Numbered from the stretch's first letter, positions 47,305-59,966 are shown. The stretch is DNA of 64,000 nucleotides from Circinella umbellata (GCA_025093555.1 JAIWNF010000008.1:1-64000); one strand, 5' to 3'. The notes: a model not told the origin generated them from the sequence alone. Numbers and translations are program-made.

Positions 47305-48230
47305 CATTTTGGATGTTGTTGGTGATAACTACAACAGTGGAGATGCAGAACGGCCGGATGGAACGAAATCGACCGTTTTGTACGAACTATTAAATAGATC
47401 TCTTAAACAAGCACCTATTATCATTGAAGTTCAGAGAGCTGTTGACTACAATTTCATGTTAAGAGTTCTTCATTACGGTGTAATGGCACACCGTCGCTAT
47501 TCAAATTCTCCCAATATTACTGGTATTCACTGTGGAGAATGTATCAATCTCACTGAAAACATGCCAATATCAAATATAAATGGTGCTTTATTAATCAAGT
47601 GCGAGTATTGGGCGAAAAAAGTGATAAGCTCAACTGATCCATTTGTTGCAGCAGACTAGTTTATTGGAAAATAACTCGTGGCCAAATCCGACCATTAGAC
47701 AATTATTTTCAATTGCGACACAAGCCTTGCGAACAAATATTGAGAGAACAACAACTACTTAATGGTATCAAATGTGCCTGTGATGTGGGAGTTAAACATT
47801 ACCAGAAAATCCTAGAGACACCGGAACGTTTACCCCCTGTATTCAAGGTGAAGCTCAACTTGGAATATCAAAGTTAAAGCAAATAAAACGATTAGTTGAC
47901 GATGCGAATATTAGTGAGGAGAGGCCAGAAAATAATCAACTGGTTAGCCAAGATGAAGAGAAATTTAAAAACACCATTGAGTTTTGTTCAGCGGTACAAG
48001 GAAACTAGGGATCGAATGAACTGATGTGGTTGTCATGGTATGCTCGAGAAAAAAACCTACGTTATCCATTACAAGTTCTCAGAAGTGTTGCGCACAATGT
48101 ACAGGATTTTGCATTCATTTCCGGACACAGCCCTCAATTTTTTCGCTTATGATATGCTATATTTTTTTAGCTCATCTAACAGATTCGAGGCAAGAAGTTA
48201 AAATGTGTCTTTGTTAATCATCCTATCCAC
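47305..48230 (+). pseudogene. decayed orphan gene with Rpn-like Asp...Glu-x-Gln motif
   Basis: On the plus strand ILDVVGDNYNSGDAERPDGT is followed by STVLYELLN and IIIEVQRAVDYNFMLRVLHY, then CEYWAKKVISS up to a stop at 47657. This looks like members of a multi-copy Mucorales family in which PDGT-x-SD precedes an I-x-EVQ-x2-VD strand. That arrangement resembles the core of PD-(D/E)XK transposase-associated (Rpn-type) nucleases. Further coding traces follow in shifted frames (LVDDANISEERPENNQ, about 47897; LMWLSWYAREKNLRYPLQ, about 48020), so the gene is broken by several stops. No ATG-led intact frame exists. Family placement is by eye and function is not established. Confidence 0.5.
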
Positions 48231-48492
48231 TATCATTATGAATATGTTTGTCATAAAATCGATAACTATAGTAATTCCTTATTCATAACACTGTGTTTAT
48301 CATTTAGAAAAAATCATATTTACATTAAAAATTATCTGCTACTATACATGGTTTTCGTCAAACTTTAAAGTCAAAAGTGAACACTTTGAGTGTGCTTTTA
48401 TTTTCCAATTTCTTTCAATTGAAAAGAAAAGATAAAAACACTGTTACCATATTCATTGAAATAAATTGTTGTATGCACAGTGCTTAGAGCGA

Positions 48493-48630
48493 CTCCAGCA
48501 GTGGAGGTATAATCGTTTCTATTTCAGAATCCAAAATAGCAACCATTATGATTTTTCTCCATCAGTGAGTTGCTATTTGGAGGAGTAATTTACAAACGAT
48601 TGTCCAATCCGTTTACAACCACTGCTGGAG
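48493..48630. mobile_element. short palindromic MITE-like element
   Basis: Perfect 12-base terminal inverted repeats CTCCAGCAGTGG / CCACTGCTGGAG enclose 138 bases. Partial inner palindromy (AATCGTTT / AAACGATT; CTCCATCAGTGAG near the middle) suggests a foldback. No clear target duplication was found, so the superfamily is unknown. Confidence 0.55.
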
Positions 48631-48867
48631 ATACGCACTACGTATTTCCATATACATTCAATAAATTCTCGGTTATGATGTCGATGATATTTTGATCTTC
48701 AGATAGTATCTTGCAAGTCTTCTCGTTGTTCAAGTAGTCGTAACAGGAAACTTGGTGGCTAGACATTACTTAAAAAACTTTGAAGGAAAATGTTCTTAAT
48801 AAATTAGGAGATAACATGATTTGGAGGGAGATCTATCTAATTATTCATATAAGGCGTCTAATCTTCT

Positions 48868-49056
48868 GCCATTTTGGATGTTATTAGTGATATTTATAGG
48901 GTTGGATATGCAGGATGGCCTGACGGAACCGTAATAATGTTTTTTACGAAAGGATGTTCCAAAATAGTTTTACTGATCTTGTCTGTGGAATTATTGATGT
49001 TAACAGAGATTCTATTTAACAGTAAATTAATAAGTTTTCTACCTGATACAAACTAA
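48868..49056 (+). pseudogene. second fragment of the same orphan family
   Basis: ILDVISDIYRVGYAGWPDGT closely parallels ILDVVGDNYNSGDAERPDGT in the copy 1.5 kb upstream. The frame then decays within about 40 codons. The fragment merges with the right copy of the inverted repeat (48945-49042). Confidence 0.6.
48945..49042. repeat. inverted repeat, right copy
   Basis: Partner of 47168-47278. It lies inside the orphan-gene fragment, so the inverted repeat is probably a piece of that gene family present in both orientations rather than a transposon end. Confidence 0.75.
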
Positions 49057-49246
49057 AAGACTATATATACTTACTTTTATCAATTATTTCGTGAAAAAAA
49101 TGCGTAACAAAAGCGTTCATACAATTATAGGTCTGCAGAACAAAATCTTATAAATAAAGGAGTTTTCAATTTGAAAAAAAAATAAAACTCCTCTTTTCCA
49201 CTCACGCTTTGCCATAATCTCTTTTTGTATTATAACATATAAAAAA

Positions 49247-50409
49247 ATGGAAACAAAAGAAGAAAGACCCGTTGTATTTTTTGACATTTCCATTGGTGAT
49301 GTACCTGTTGGTAGAATGAAAATGGAACTTTATAGTGATATTGTACCAAAAACAGCAGAAAACTTTAGGTAAAAATAATAATAATCTGAATAAAAAAAAA
49401 CGATCTTATTTTGTTTAGATCTATAATATCTTAAAAAAAAGATTAACACGTTTCCTTTTTTTAATTTAACTTTTATTAAATCAACACTACTTAGACAATT
49501 ATGTACTGGTGAATTCAAGTGAGTTTTGTTATTCAAAAATGAAAAATCATTATTACTGTACGAGTAGCAGAGTTTTAACTATATATATATATATAATAGA
49601 CGTAATGGTATACCACAAGGTTTTAAAAACTGTTCATTCCACAGGTAAAAAAGAAACCATACGACTTATTTACGCGAATCAACAAATAGATATATATATA
49701 AACAGATAAGCATATAAGGGTATAAGGATAATGGATTACCTTACACATATCAATTGTATATAAATAGAGTTATCAAAGATTTTATGGTTCAAGGGGGTGA
49801 TTTCTTAAAGGGTGATGGAACCGGATCTTTGAGTATTTATGGTGAAAAGTTCGAAGATGAAAATTTTGAAGTAAAACATACTGAAGCTGGTTTACTTTCT
49901 ATGGCCAACTCGGGACCTAATACGAATGGTTGTCAATTTTTTATTACATGCGATAACTGTGAATTTCTTGATGGTAAACATGTTGTATTTGGACATCTGG
50001 TGGATGGTTTATTGACATTAAGAAAAATTGGTAAGTTAATATTTATATATATATAAAGATGAAGGGGTTATATATATAATATATACATGCATTATATGTA
50101 TACAAAAAAAAGCAAAAGGAGCGCGAGAGGAAATAAAGGAAAACACTTGGGGAATGGAATGAAGGATGAAAGTTAACAATATTATTATTACTATTATTAT
50201 TATTATTATTATTATGCAGAAAATGTGTCAACGGGTCAAAATAATCGTCCTAAACTTCCAGTCAAAATCACAGGTAAAAGAAAGTGGGAAAAATGAGGAT
50301 GCATTTACCTTTTTTTTTTTTGGTGTGTTTTGTTTTTGATCAAGAATAACTCACACACACAAACAAAATAATTTGATCTTTTTTTTTTGTAGAATGCGGG
50401 CAAATGTGA
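49247..50409 (+). CDS. PPIH: PPIH-type cyclophilin (spliceosomal peptidyl-prolyl isomerase)
   Basis: Six exons (49247-49368, 49495-49518, 49600-49644, 49768-50030, 50220-50273, 50393-50409) give 174 residues in phase. It catalyses cis-trans isomerisation of prolyl bonds; the PPIH (USA-CyP) branch rides on the U4/U6 snRNP. The start [20 protein letters not shown] and the end [14 protein letters not shown] are typical of that branch. Active-site features are present: [15 protein letters not shown] (catalytic Arg), [17 protein letters not shown] and LDGKHVVFG. In the position of the canonical cyclophilin A drug-binding Trp the sequence reads CEFLDGKH, so Phe-Leu replaces Trp-Leu. It converges with Med25, with 128 bases between stops. 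Confidence 0.95.
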
Positions 50410-50537
50410 GATAGAAGGAAGGATGAAAAAATTTAAAAAAAAAATAAAGAAAAAGAAATATATATATATATAATATACTAAAGTTAAAAAAAGAATGCAA
50501 TAGTTTTGAGGGAGGGATTATTAGGTTATTATTATTA

Positions 50538-50541
50538 TCAT

Positions 50542-50579
<38 letters not shown>

Positions 50580-53500
50580 TTGAGCTTGGGCTGCTTGTTG
50601 TCGTTGTCTCGCAACTAAAAGTCGCTGTTGTAATTCTTGCATTTGCTGTGGTGTAAGATTTTGCAAACTTCCTAAACCAGCTATTCCACCGTTGCCTCCA
50701 CCCATGGACATACCCATCATACCATTATTTGCTGCCCCTCCTCCCATTCCATTGGGAATACCAGCTGGACTTCCAATGTTGATATTAGAAAGCAATAAAC
50801 TATGTTGTGTAAGACCTGGTCGAGCACCTGCTTATAATCATAATTTGATATCAAAGAGTTAAATCATATACGTAATAATATAGAATAGAAAATAGGTTAA
50901 AGTTTCTACTAGACTGTAGATGGAGGGGGGTATAATTACTACTTTACCATTCATATTATTAATAGGACTACCCATAGCGGCAGCATTCATCATTTGCTGT
51001 TGTTGATTTTGACCTTGTGTTTGTTGTTGTTGAGCTTGCTGTTGTTTTTGTTGTGCTAACTGTTGTTGTTGCCTTACCATTTGTAATATCTGCATGCTTT
51101 GAGGATTATTTGCAAAATTTGGATTATTGACCATCGCCAATAAAGATGCAGGGATATTACCAATTTGAGCACCAGTGGTTCCCATCATACCAGCTGGCTT
51201 ACTCTGCTGTTGTGGCTGCTGCTGTGGCTGTGGCTGTGGTTGAGACAGTGGCTGTTGCGGTTGTTGTTGAACTTGCTGTAACATATTCATTACAGGTGGG
51301 GCAAGTTCGGGTATATTTGAACGTACAAATACGATACCTAATAACCTGTTACCTGAATACGATAATACAACACCACGTTGTCCTTCATTGACATTAGGAT
51401 TAAATACTACTTTGGCAACCTAATATTTTGAGAAAAGGTTTCCCGATTGTTGGTTATCATTATAAATATGGAAATATACCAATAATGAGAGAGAGGGGAG
51501 CAAAGAATGTGATGAAGATATTACTTACACACTTCTTTGTTTCGAGATTTTTTGAAAGAACAGCAAGGTTTTGTAGGTCCGATTGAGTACTAGTTTCAAG
51601 TGCTCGAAATTCACAAAAAGGTGTGTTGTGTCCTTGAGATTGTTGATATAGTAATGGTTGTGAAGGCACGAGTGGTGATCGACTAGCAATTATAATTTTT
51701 TGTGGCCATATCTCAGCGCAACTATTCATATTATTGTTATGACAAGTATTTGTTAGTTGGTTGAGGAAAAAAAAAAGAGGGAGTGGTAATTAAAAGAGAT
51801 ATACTTCAGTGAAATGTGTATTATACTTACTAGTCTTCCAAACCAACATTTCTTCCACGTTGAACGATGGGATATGCACCTACATGACAACTGAATTCTT
51901 GAAACGGTCCATCTTGACGTTTAATATGCCATACAATCTGTCCTTTCCAAAATGGTGTCAAGGGAAGATTTTGCTGTTGTTGTGGTGATGCTTGTCCTTG
52001 CTGACCTTGTAATCCTTGTTGTATTTGTTGCATCATTTGTTGAGGAGTACCTTGCTGTTGCATACCAGCTTGTTGAGGTGATGCTTGTTGAGGTTGAGAT
52101 TGTGGTGTCTGTTGTTGCTGGGCCTGTTGTTGCTGGGCCTGTTGAGCCTGCTGTTGTACTTGTTGCATTCGAGCAGCCAACATCATCTGTTGTTGCTGTG
52201 TTAATGTAGCTGGTATTTGTCCACCAGCAGTACCTGGAGCACCAGTATTTGGAACATTCATATTTCTTTGTTGTTGAGCCATCACTCCTTGCAATTGTTG
52301 TGTCATACTCATGGCTTGCTGCTGATTTGCATCGGTAGGTCGTGCTTGTTGCATGTTGATAGGTCCAGCCGCACTGAATGCCATAGGAGAGGAAGTAGCC
52401 ATAGTGGGTGTACCACTCACAGAAGTATTTGCGTTCATATTGTTTCTTGCTTCCATAAAGCGTTGCAAAGCACTTTCTACAGCTTGTAGTTGTTGCTGTT
52501 GCTGTTGATTCCGCTGTGGTAGATTAGCTAAAAGTTTGTGCCGTTGAAGGAGTTGTTGAATTTGAATTGGAAGACCAAACGAAGTCTTTTGTGGTTGCTG
52601 TTGGTGTTGTTGGCCTGGTTGTGTTGGCTGCTGCATTACTTGTTGGCCTTGCTGTGGCGGTGGTTGTGAAGGTTGCTGCACCATACCTTGTTGTAACTGC
52701 TGTGGTTGCTGTTGAGGTGTTCGTTGAGGTTGTTGTTGAGGTGTTTGTTGTGTCTGTGGTTGCGTAGCTTGTGGCATCTGATGAGGCAATTGTTGCTGTT
52801 GTTGTGGTGGAGGTGGTCGTTGGGGTACTGTTTGATTTTGTATTTGTGGAGTTTTTTGCTGTGTCATATTTTGTTGCTGAGCAGGCTGATGTGGTGGTGT
52901 GGCAGTGATGGATGGTGAAGTGACACTTGCATTGGATGTAGGAGGTCTTACCATCATATTTTGTTGTACCAATGTAGCAGGAACTTGCTGTTCCACAGAA
53001 ACATTAGGTTGTTGTTTTATAGGCATATTAGGCTCTCGTTTAGTAGGCTGCTGTTGTGCATTGACAGCATTCAAATGTTTTTGATGCACTTGAGCGAACT
53101 TTGCAGGATCCACAGTAGCTTTTGGAAGGTTAATTTGTCCAGGTACATTATCTCGTTTTCGTTTTTTATTCGAATCAGTTGATGATACGGATTGAGGTGA
53201 TGTAATGTTGGCTTCCGATACTCGTTTTGATGATACATTCCCGCTAGTAGTTTTCTTTTCTTCAATAACTGTTGGAGGAGGTGCAGGTAAGTTGAATCCA
53301 GCAAGTTTCACAGTATAATCAGGTAAAACTGTTTCTGTTATAGTATGCAATTTTGTTTTATTCTCGTTCACCTAATTATTATAATGAATAATATGTTCTC
53401 TCCTTTTTATATAACGTTATTGATTATGATTAGACCAAACAATTTATTATTACCTCATTTACCATACGATCAAACTCTTTCAGTCCTTTGTTGGGTGTAA

Positions 53501-54334
53501 TTAATGATAACCGAATATCATTCTAAGTGATACATGAACAAAATAAATTAAAACACCAACTTCTTACCACTTTCTTTTATATACAAAATAATCATAATTA
53601 TGCTTGATTTTTTTTGTTTACCTTGCGCATTTCTTGTACAATTGCATCTAATGAAAAATTATCATACTTGTCCATTAAATTATGACGAACACCAATTTCA
53701 TGGGGCAAGCTATTGGAAACTAATATACAGTGTAGCATCGGATCAGCACCACTCCCTTGAATTTCCTGCTTGTATTCATCAAATAACTTTTTTTTTGACA
53801 ACGGGATTGTATAAGATATAATAATAAGATGATATGCAAAAGTTTTTCTTTTCAGTTTTATATACATAAAATATCCTTGACTCTCGTTTTTTTTAAAAAC
53901 CAAAATCATCACAACACGCTCTTTTCAATAAAAGTTTTTTTTTTCCTTACCTCCAAAGCAGCTACAAGACCTTCACCTGCAGCATTTTTAACAATGCCAC
54001 CATCAGTACACGGAATACTTTTTAAAACGTTTTGAAATAATCCAAAATCTGCTGTAAAGTATTTTCTATCGACTGTCACCATGGAACCAGGTTCATAATC
54101 TCCAAAAACTACTAATCCATATTTAAGCATTGGCTATGATAATATAAATATATAATATTAGATCAAAAGGAAGAGAAAGAATTTATCAGTCAATTGGACC
54201 CTTATTTTTTTTATCTTCCTTTCCTTTCTTTTGCCCCTTCTTTCAGGAAAAAAAATTATTGAAAACTAACTGTTATTTTGGTTTGTTGATGTCGTTCGTT
54301 TTCTTCTGTAATTATAGGTGAGCGTAATTGTCTA

Positions 54335-54375
<41 letters not shown>

Positions 54376-54735
54376 GGTCAATGACAAGTGTTTTTTTTAT
54401 TTGATTTTGGTGAAAAGTTGATATGTATTATGAAAAGTCCGAGTAAAGATATCTATATGTGCATAATGTATAAATATATACCTCAGGATCGGATCAACAT
54501 AAGTTTGGATGATGGTATTCAAATGAGAACTCATTCTCGCAGTTCCTTCAACAACAAATACACATGCTACTTCTCTTCGTTGGTGATGTTGGTGAGCATT
54601 GTTATTATTGTTGGGAGTAGCACTATGATTGGATGCTTGCATTTGTGGTGACGGTTGAATATTGGGAGTTGGTGAAGGCGTAGCAATGTTTGCCACCGGG
54701 TTAGGTAGAGCAGCCACAGTAGACATTGAGCACAA
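50538..54735 (-). CDS. MED25: Mediator complex subunit 25 (VWA and ACID/PTOV domains, polyglutamine linkers)
   Basis: Nine exons (54735-54482, 54331-54271, 54133-53951, 53786-53622, 53522-53454, 53371-51831, 51721-51529, 51419-50948, 50830-50538) give 1,076 residues in phase. An N-terminal von Willebrand-A domain anchors it to Mediator: VACVFVVEGTARMSSHL, YGLVVFGDYEPG, CILVSNSLPHE, IRLSLITPNKGLKEF. A long Gln/Pro-rich linker follows (most of exon 6). The activator-binding ACID/PTOV domain comes next: FWKGQIVWHIKRQDG, AEIWPQKIIIASRSPL, GVVLSYSGNRLLGIVFVR. The end is another Gln-rich tail, finishing in a run of glutamines. An ATG three codons in (MSTVAAL) is an alternative start. Med25 is absent from budding-yeast Mediator, so its presence fits an early-diverging fungus. 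VWA contacts and activator binding are family knowledge. Confidence 0.93.
54335..54372. repeat. (AT)n microsatellite in Med25 intron 1
   Basis: About 38 bases, almost entirely alternating AT, inside the first intron of Med25. Confidence 0.9.
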
Positions 54736-55182
54736 TTTACTTAAAAGAACTTATATTATTAAATAAAGTTGATCTAAGGGTCGTATATATTATTGTGTGA
54801 ACGAAAAAGGAGAAAGAAAAAAAAACACTACACACACACAAAGAGGAAAGACAAGAGAAACGACGGAATAACTTCAAACACCCACTTTTTTATTCTGAAA
54901 AAAAAAAATGAGAATTGGGAGAGGGAGAGCAAAATTCCGCTTGTGCTTGATTTTTTCAATGGCGCACTTTTTTTGGCTTAACTATGCTTTTATGTCTCTT
55001 ATTTATTATTATTGGTTTTGTTACTAGGTAACTATATATATTATGTGCATAGTACTTCTATATTTTACAAGAAATTTTTCCAGTTTTTTTTTTATAAGAA
55101 CAAATTGTTGAAACAAAAAAAAGGGGAGGAGTATATATGGAAGGAGGAGAATAAGAACAAGAAGAGTGTATGGAGAAATATA

Positions 55183-56965
55183 TTATTTAAGATAAGCAGA
55201 AATAGTGATTGGATTTTCAATCAAGTTCTTCCACATGTTACCAAATCGTGCAATGGTAGCGCCATCAATCACACGATGATCAGCACTCCAACTGACGGGT
55301 AAAATTTGCTTAGCAACAACATTACCTGCCTCATCAAAACGAGGCAATTTTTGCATACGACCCAAGGCGACAATACCTAATTCGGAAGTCACAAGACAAG
55401 GTTTGGCGTATGTACCTCCAATAGTGCCAACATTAGAAACAGTCAGTGTGCCACCTTGCAAGTCACTTGGTGAAAGACTACCTTTTGCACCTAGTTCAGT
55501 CAAGCGGTGGATTTCTGCAGCGACATCCATCACATTCTTATCTTGAACATCTTTGATATTAGGTACAATTAATCCTTGAGGTGTATCCATGGCCAAACCA
55601 ATATTATGTGATTTTCGGTATAAGAGTTTTAAAGCATTGACATCATCATCAATGATAGTGGCATTCATAATGGGATAATGGGATAAGGCAATAGAAAGAC
55701 ATTTGATAAAAATGGGCATATAGGAAATCTTTTGGAATGGGAATGAGGCAGCATTGGATGCAATATGTTTGTTCAATGCTGCTCGATAATCGGTGGCAGC
55801 GTTCAATTCCATTTCATCTTGGTAACCCAACTGTGGGATAGCAACTGATTTGGTCATGGATTTATACATGGCTTTTTGAATAGCATTGAATGGTTCTAGA
55901 CGATCTTCAGCAGATGGGGTAGTAACTTGTGTAACAGGAGTAACAGGTGGTTGTTCTATTTGGATCATATATTTAAAACCAATATATATTTAGACACTTT
56001 TCATTTTTCCTAAACATTCAAGCATAATTAATAAATAAGAAATACCTTGAGATTGACCACCATTCTTGATAAAATTCATTACATCTTCCTTTAGTACTCG
56101 GCCATCTTTACCGGTGCCCCGAACAAATTTAATATCAATGTCATTCTCTTTAGCAATTCGTCGCACGGCCGGCGTGGCAAGACTCAACAGAGAAGGATCC
56201 TTGAGTTCACGAGCAGGAGGTGTTGATGGTGTATTAGAAGAAGATTGTGGAGTAGTAGATTCTTCCATTGTACCCATAGAGTCAGATGATCTTTTCTCCT
56301 GTTCCTCGGCAACAACACCTTCTTCGCCCTCTACATCAATATCCAGCAATGGTTGACCGACTTTGGCCACCTCATTAACATCATAATATAATTTTGCAAC
56401 TTTTCCAGTGTATCGAGAAGTAATCTCCACCGAAGCCTTATCCGATTGTACTTCACAGATCTTTTCGAATTCGGTGACTGAATCTCCAGGTTTAACGAAC
56501 CTATCAAATATATAAATAAAAAGCATGAACATTACGATCAACTTTCGCATGAAGTATAAACGCGTTATAATCATCACGAAAAAAAAAAGGGCAGCATACC
56601 TCTCTGCTCTCTCTCTTCCTTTTTTTTCATCTCATCTGTTTTTTTAACATCCTCTCATCATCTTATCCTTACCATTGAATCACTTCACATTCAGTGATAC
56701 CTTCACCAATATCTGCCAACAGAAAAGGTTTAATGCCATGGTTACTGGTACTAGCATGGAATGATCGACGTGAACTTTTCCAAGTAGTCCAAGATCCGGA
56801 AACAAGAGGTCTTGCGTGTAAACCAGCCTTCTGAACTATAGGCGTACGAACAGAAGTAGCCGTGGGAAAGATATGACGGGAGGAGTTTTTGACATTATTT
56901 TTTGTCAAAAGAGTAGCAGTTTTCAAAAGTTGACGACGACAACGTAAACCATGAATAGTAGGCAT
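55183..56965 (-). CDS. DBT: dihydrolipoyl transacylase E2 of branched-chain keto-acid dehydrogenase
   Basis: Three exons (56965-56673, 56500-56046, 55955-55183) give 506 residues in phase. The enzyme transfers acyl groups to CoA in mitochondrial valine, leucine and isoleucine breakdown. A basic N-terminus (MPTIHGLRCRRQLLKTATLL) is a plausible mitochondrial presequence. The lipoyl domain begins FLLADIGEGITECEVIQW and carries the lipoylated Lys in CEVQSDKASVEI. Next is the subunit-binding domain (ATPAVRRIAKENDID...GTGKDGRVLKEDV), then the catalytic domain with TLTVSNVGTIGG and the active-site motif SWSADHRVIDGATI. ICEVQSDKASV and SRYTGKV separate it from pyruvate and 2-oxoglutarate dehydrogenase E2. 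Exon 3 begins inside an apparent upstream frame; the acceptor at 55956 restores ...QSQ-EQPPV. Confidence 0.93.
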
Positions 56966-57157
56966 TATGATGATAATTAGTTCGCGTTTTATATATGTGA
57001 AAAATAAAATGAAAAGAGAAGAAAGAAAGAAAAAAAAGGGGGGTTGTAGTGACAAATATAAAGAAAAGAAGAGAGAAGAGTAAAAAAAAAAAAAAAAAGA
57101 CAAGACTCAAATTGAAAGTAGAAAGTCGTGGGAAAAATATTTTATTATTATTATTTT

Positions 57158-58574
57158 TTATTTCGCGCCGCTTGATTTAGATTTTCTTGCAGCTTTATCA
57201 GTTTCTAGTGCTTTTTGGATTTGTTCTGTTGCTTCTGTTACTTTGATTAATGCAATTTGTGAACAACGATGAAGTTGATCCAATTCTAAAGGTATACCAC
57301 CTGCTTTGGATAACGCACATATCTCCTTATGAATATTCATTGTAATAGTCATATCACCTTTTTTAACTCTTTCTTCTAAATAAGTGGGATCTACAACAAG
57401 TAATTGTCTATATAACAATAATAACAATGATGATGTTGAAAATCATATAAGATGAGATCTCTTATAATCTAACTCTAAAAAACGGAATGTCTTTTTCTTT
57501 TCCTTTTTTCTTACCCTTCATCGAAAAATGCAAATGAAACACAGATGGGAATATGATGAATACTCAATGGAACTGGATTACGTTGATCAATTGGATGCTA
57601 GAACATACATATTGATAATGCATAAATATATAGCGTTAACATTTTACATTTTTTCATAGCAACCATGATCCCCATGACAAACTTATCTTTAAAATTCAAA
57701 CTTACAATAGTCACTTCTTCACCCACAACAGTAACATCAGGTCGTCGGAAATGTGAAAGAGCAGTGATAGCAGCAATACCGGCACAGTCTACCAAATTAC
57801 CATCATGATCCAAAAAGTGTAAATCCACCCGAATCTCCCAAACCTAAAGCATTATTTTATTGGTTAAACCAAATATACTTTTAATTGTCATTAAAAGTAA
57901 TTAAATCAAAAAAAAAAAGTGTAAATTCATTCAAACCTTTTCTCCTGCAACTATACATAAACCTTCCGTATCGATCGCTCGGCTCCTTCGTAATGACTTT
58001 TCAATTATGCGACTAATCAAAACTTCTTCTTCTGATCGACTATTTTGTTATTATTTATTTATTAGTTCAAATAATTCCTTTTTTTCCCAATTTTACTTTT
58101 CTTCTTATATAAGTTATAATGTAAGCATTTGAAATTGGATTAGGATCGATCGATCGATCGAACTATATCTTCTTTTTTTTTGGTGCGTGTGTGTCTATAC
58201 TGTACCTTCCAGAATCGAAGGTCGGACATGCCATGGGTGATATCTCTGTATTAAAGAATAATATACCTTCCGTTGGTTTATCATTACGTGGTCGTTCTAC
58301 TTTGGCTGAAACTTTGGCTGCCACTCTATATATTGTATATTCATGAATTAATTAAATGCACGCGCCAAACTTTAGGTTTATCGTTTCTTGATCTAAATTA
58401 TTTCTTTTACCTTGTTCGACCTAATTGTATTTCGACTTGACCATAATCGGTACCGAAAGTTATTTGAAGAGATCGTACATCGTAAATACCACGTCCGTCA
58501 ACGCGTCGTTTTTCATTTAATGCTGCGAGGATGAATTCACTTTCGTTGATACTTGGTTTAGCTTCTTTGACCAT
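57158..58574 (-). CDS. RRP45: exosome complex subunit Rrp45 (EXOSC9), RNase PH-like
   Basis: Six exons (58574-58411, 58325-58206, 58039-57937, 57843-57706, 57597-57515, 57407-57158) give 285 residues in phase. It is one of six RNase PH-fold subunits forming the ring of the RNA exosome, which channels RNA to catalytic subunits for 3'-5' decay and rRNA maturation. Typical blocks are EFILAALNEKRRVDGRG at the start, VEIQLGRTRVAAKVSAKVE, SRSEEEVLISRIIEKSLRRS, KVWEIRVDLHFLDHDGNLVD, FRRPDVTV and HPIDQRNPVPLSIHHIPI. The C-terminus is short and basic (KAARKSKSSGAK), lacking the long tail of human EXOSC9. It is followed in the same orientation by the E2 gene (193 bases between this stop and the E2 start) and faces the zinc-finger gene across 354 bases. 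Confidence 0.95.
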
Positions 58575-58928
58575 TATTATTATTAGTATGTGCTTTTAGT
58601 AAAGAGAAATACAAAAAAAAAAAAAAAAAAGAGTATTTGAGCCCAAAATTTTTATTTCAGTTCCGCATGGAAATTCAATCAGTCTCTGCATTACTAAGTC
58701 GTAAAGATGTGGTCAAATTAAGAAGCTTAACACTATTACTATTACTTGACAACTTTTTTTAACAAAGAAAACCTTTAAACTTGATTCATACCCTACGCTA
58801 CAAAGTCAAATAATGAGCTACTTTCTTTGTTACGGGTATTTATAATTTACTCTTTTTTTCATTTTCTTTTTTTTTCTCCCTCTTTCATTTATTTACACAA
58901 GCACACATCCGTTCAATATTGGTTAATT

Positions 58929-59966
58929 ATGCTACAGCAATTTTGGAAATTTCTTAAGAACGGGATTGTTACTCCACCAAAAAACTATAATAATGCTACA
59001 AGATATGGTCGCATTCAAAATAATTATTTCGGAGTGAAAGCTGCTACATCGGTACTAATAGCAAACATGGTATCTCCAGAAGTAGTACTAGGTATATATA
59101 CTATCATTAGCATGATCATTGTAGTGGTGTACTGTACTTGTGTACTCTATTACTCACCAACTTTTTTTTTATAAAATTATCAAAGATAATATACATCTTC
59201 AAGATTTATCTATTACTAAAATCAAGCAAAAGCAACATCAAAGTTTAATCAATGGTAACAACTTTGAAAGAGGTAATGATAACTTTTTTTTGGCTAGTAA
59301 AAGGAAAAACTTTAATATTAAATGCTTAAATATTATGACGATACTACCTAGTAGTACATCCAAAAAGTGACAAAGAAAATTGTCATTCAGAAAAATGTTG
59401 GCGACTCGATAACGACGGTTATTATAATAATAGTTTGAATCAATCCACTGAAGATATAACTACCACTACTAACCCTTCTACAAACTTATCTCAAAAGAAG
59501 TCGCTATCAGGTAATATGGGAGCAATGATATTATATAAAATTGGTATGAAAGAATTCTTAATGCTAATCTTTATTTTATTGTTTGTAATATATTAGACGA
59601 TAAATATAATTATAAGTACTACTGCTGTCCTTACGAACATTGTACTTATCGAACAGTCCGTCCAAGTACACTACAGTTACATATTGTACATACTCATGAT
59701 TTTAACTTCCCAGCATTTAATGGTAATTATAGAAGGAAAAAAGTAACTTTTAGTGCTCCAGACGGTACACGAATCTTATTTGACGGTAATACCAACAAAT
59801 ACATTTATTATTTATCAACTACTATGATTATTTACTTTAATCATTCAGCTTAACTTATATATTTTCTACAATGTCTATATTATAATACTTTTTTTTAGAA
59901 AAATCAAGAAACACTGTTAATTCAGGACATCGCATTACTGTTGCTATGACTACAAAAACATCATAG
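58929..59966 (+). CDS. uncharacterised protein with a single C2H2-like zinc finger
   Basis: Five predicted exons (58929-59091, 59186-59254, 59352-59510, 59597-59785, 59899-59966) join in phase to 215 residues, with GT-AG borders throughout. This supports a real gene, although no family was recognised. The start MLQQFWKFLKNGIVTPPKNY precedes a middle rich in Ser/Thr/Asn (DITTTTNPSTNLSQKK). The one recognisable domain is CCPYEHCTYRTVRPSTLQLH followed by IVHTH, a Cys-x4-Cys...His...His finger. The tail is basic (GNYRRKKVTFSAPDGTRI). A decayed CPYEGCT-like finger near 60085 suggests related sequence once continued downstream. A nucleic-acid-binding role is only a guess from the finger. Confidence 0.55.

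Noticed and set aside
52217..53182. Plus-strand frames over Med25 exon 6
   Set aside because: Val/Leu-rich shadows of the CAG/CAA-rich exon on the other strand.
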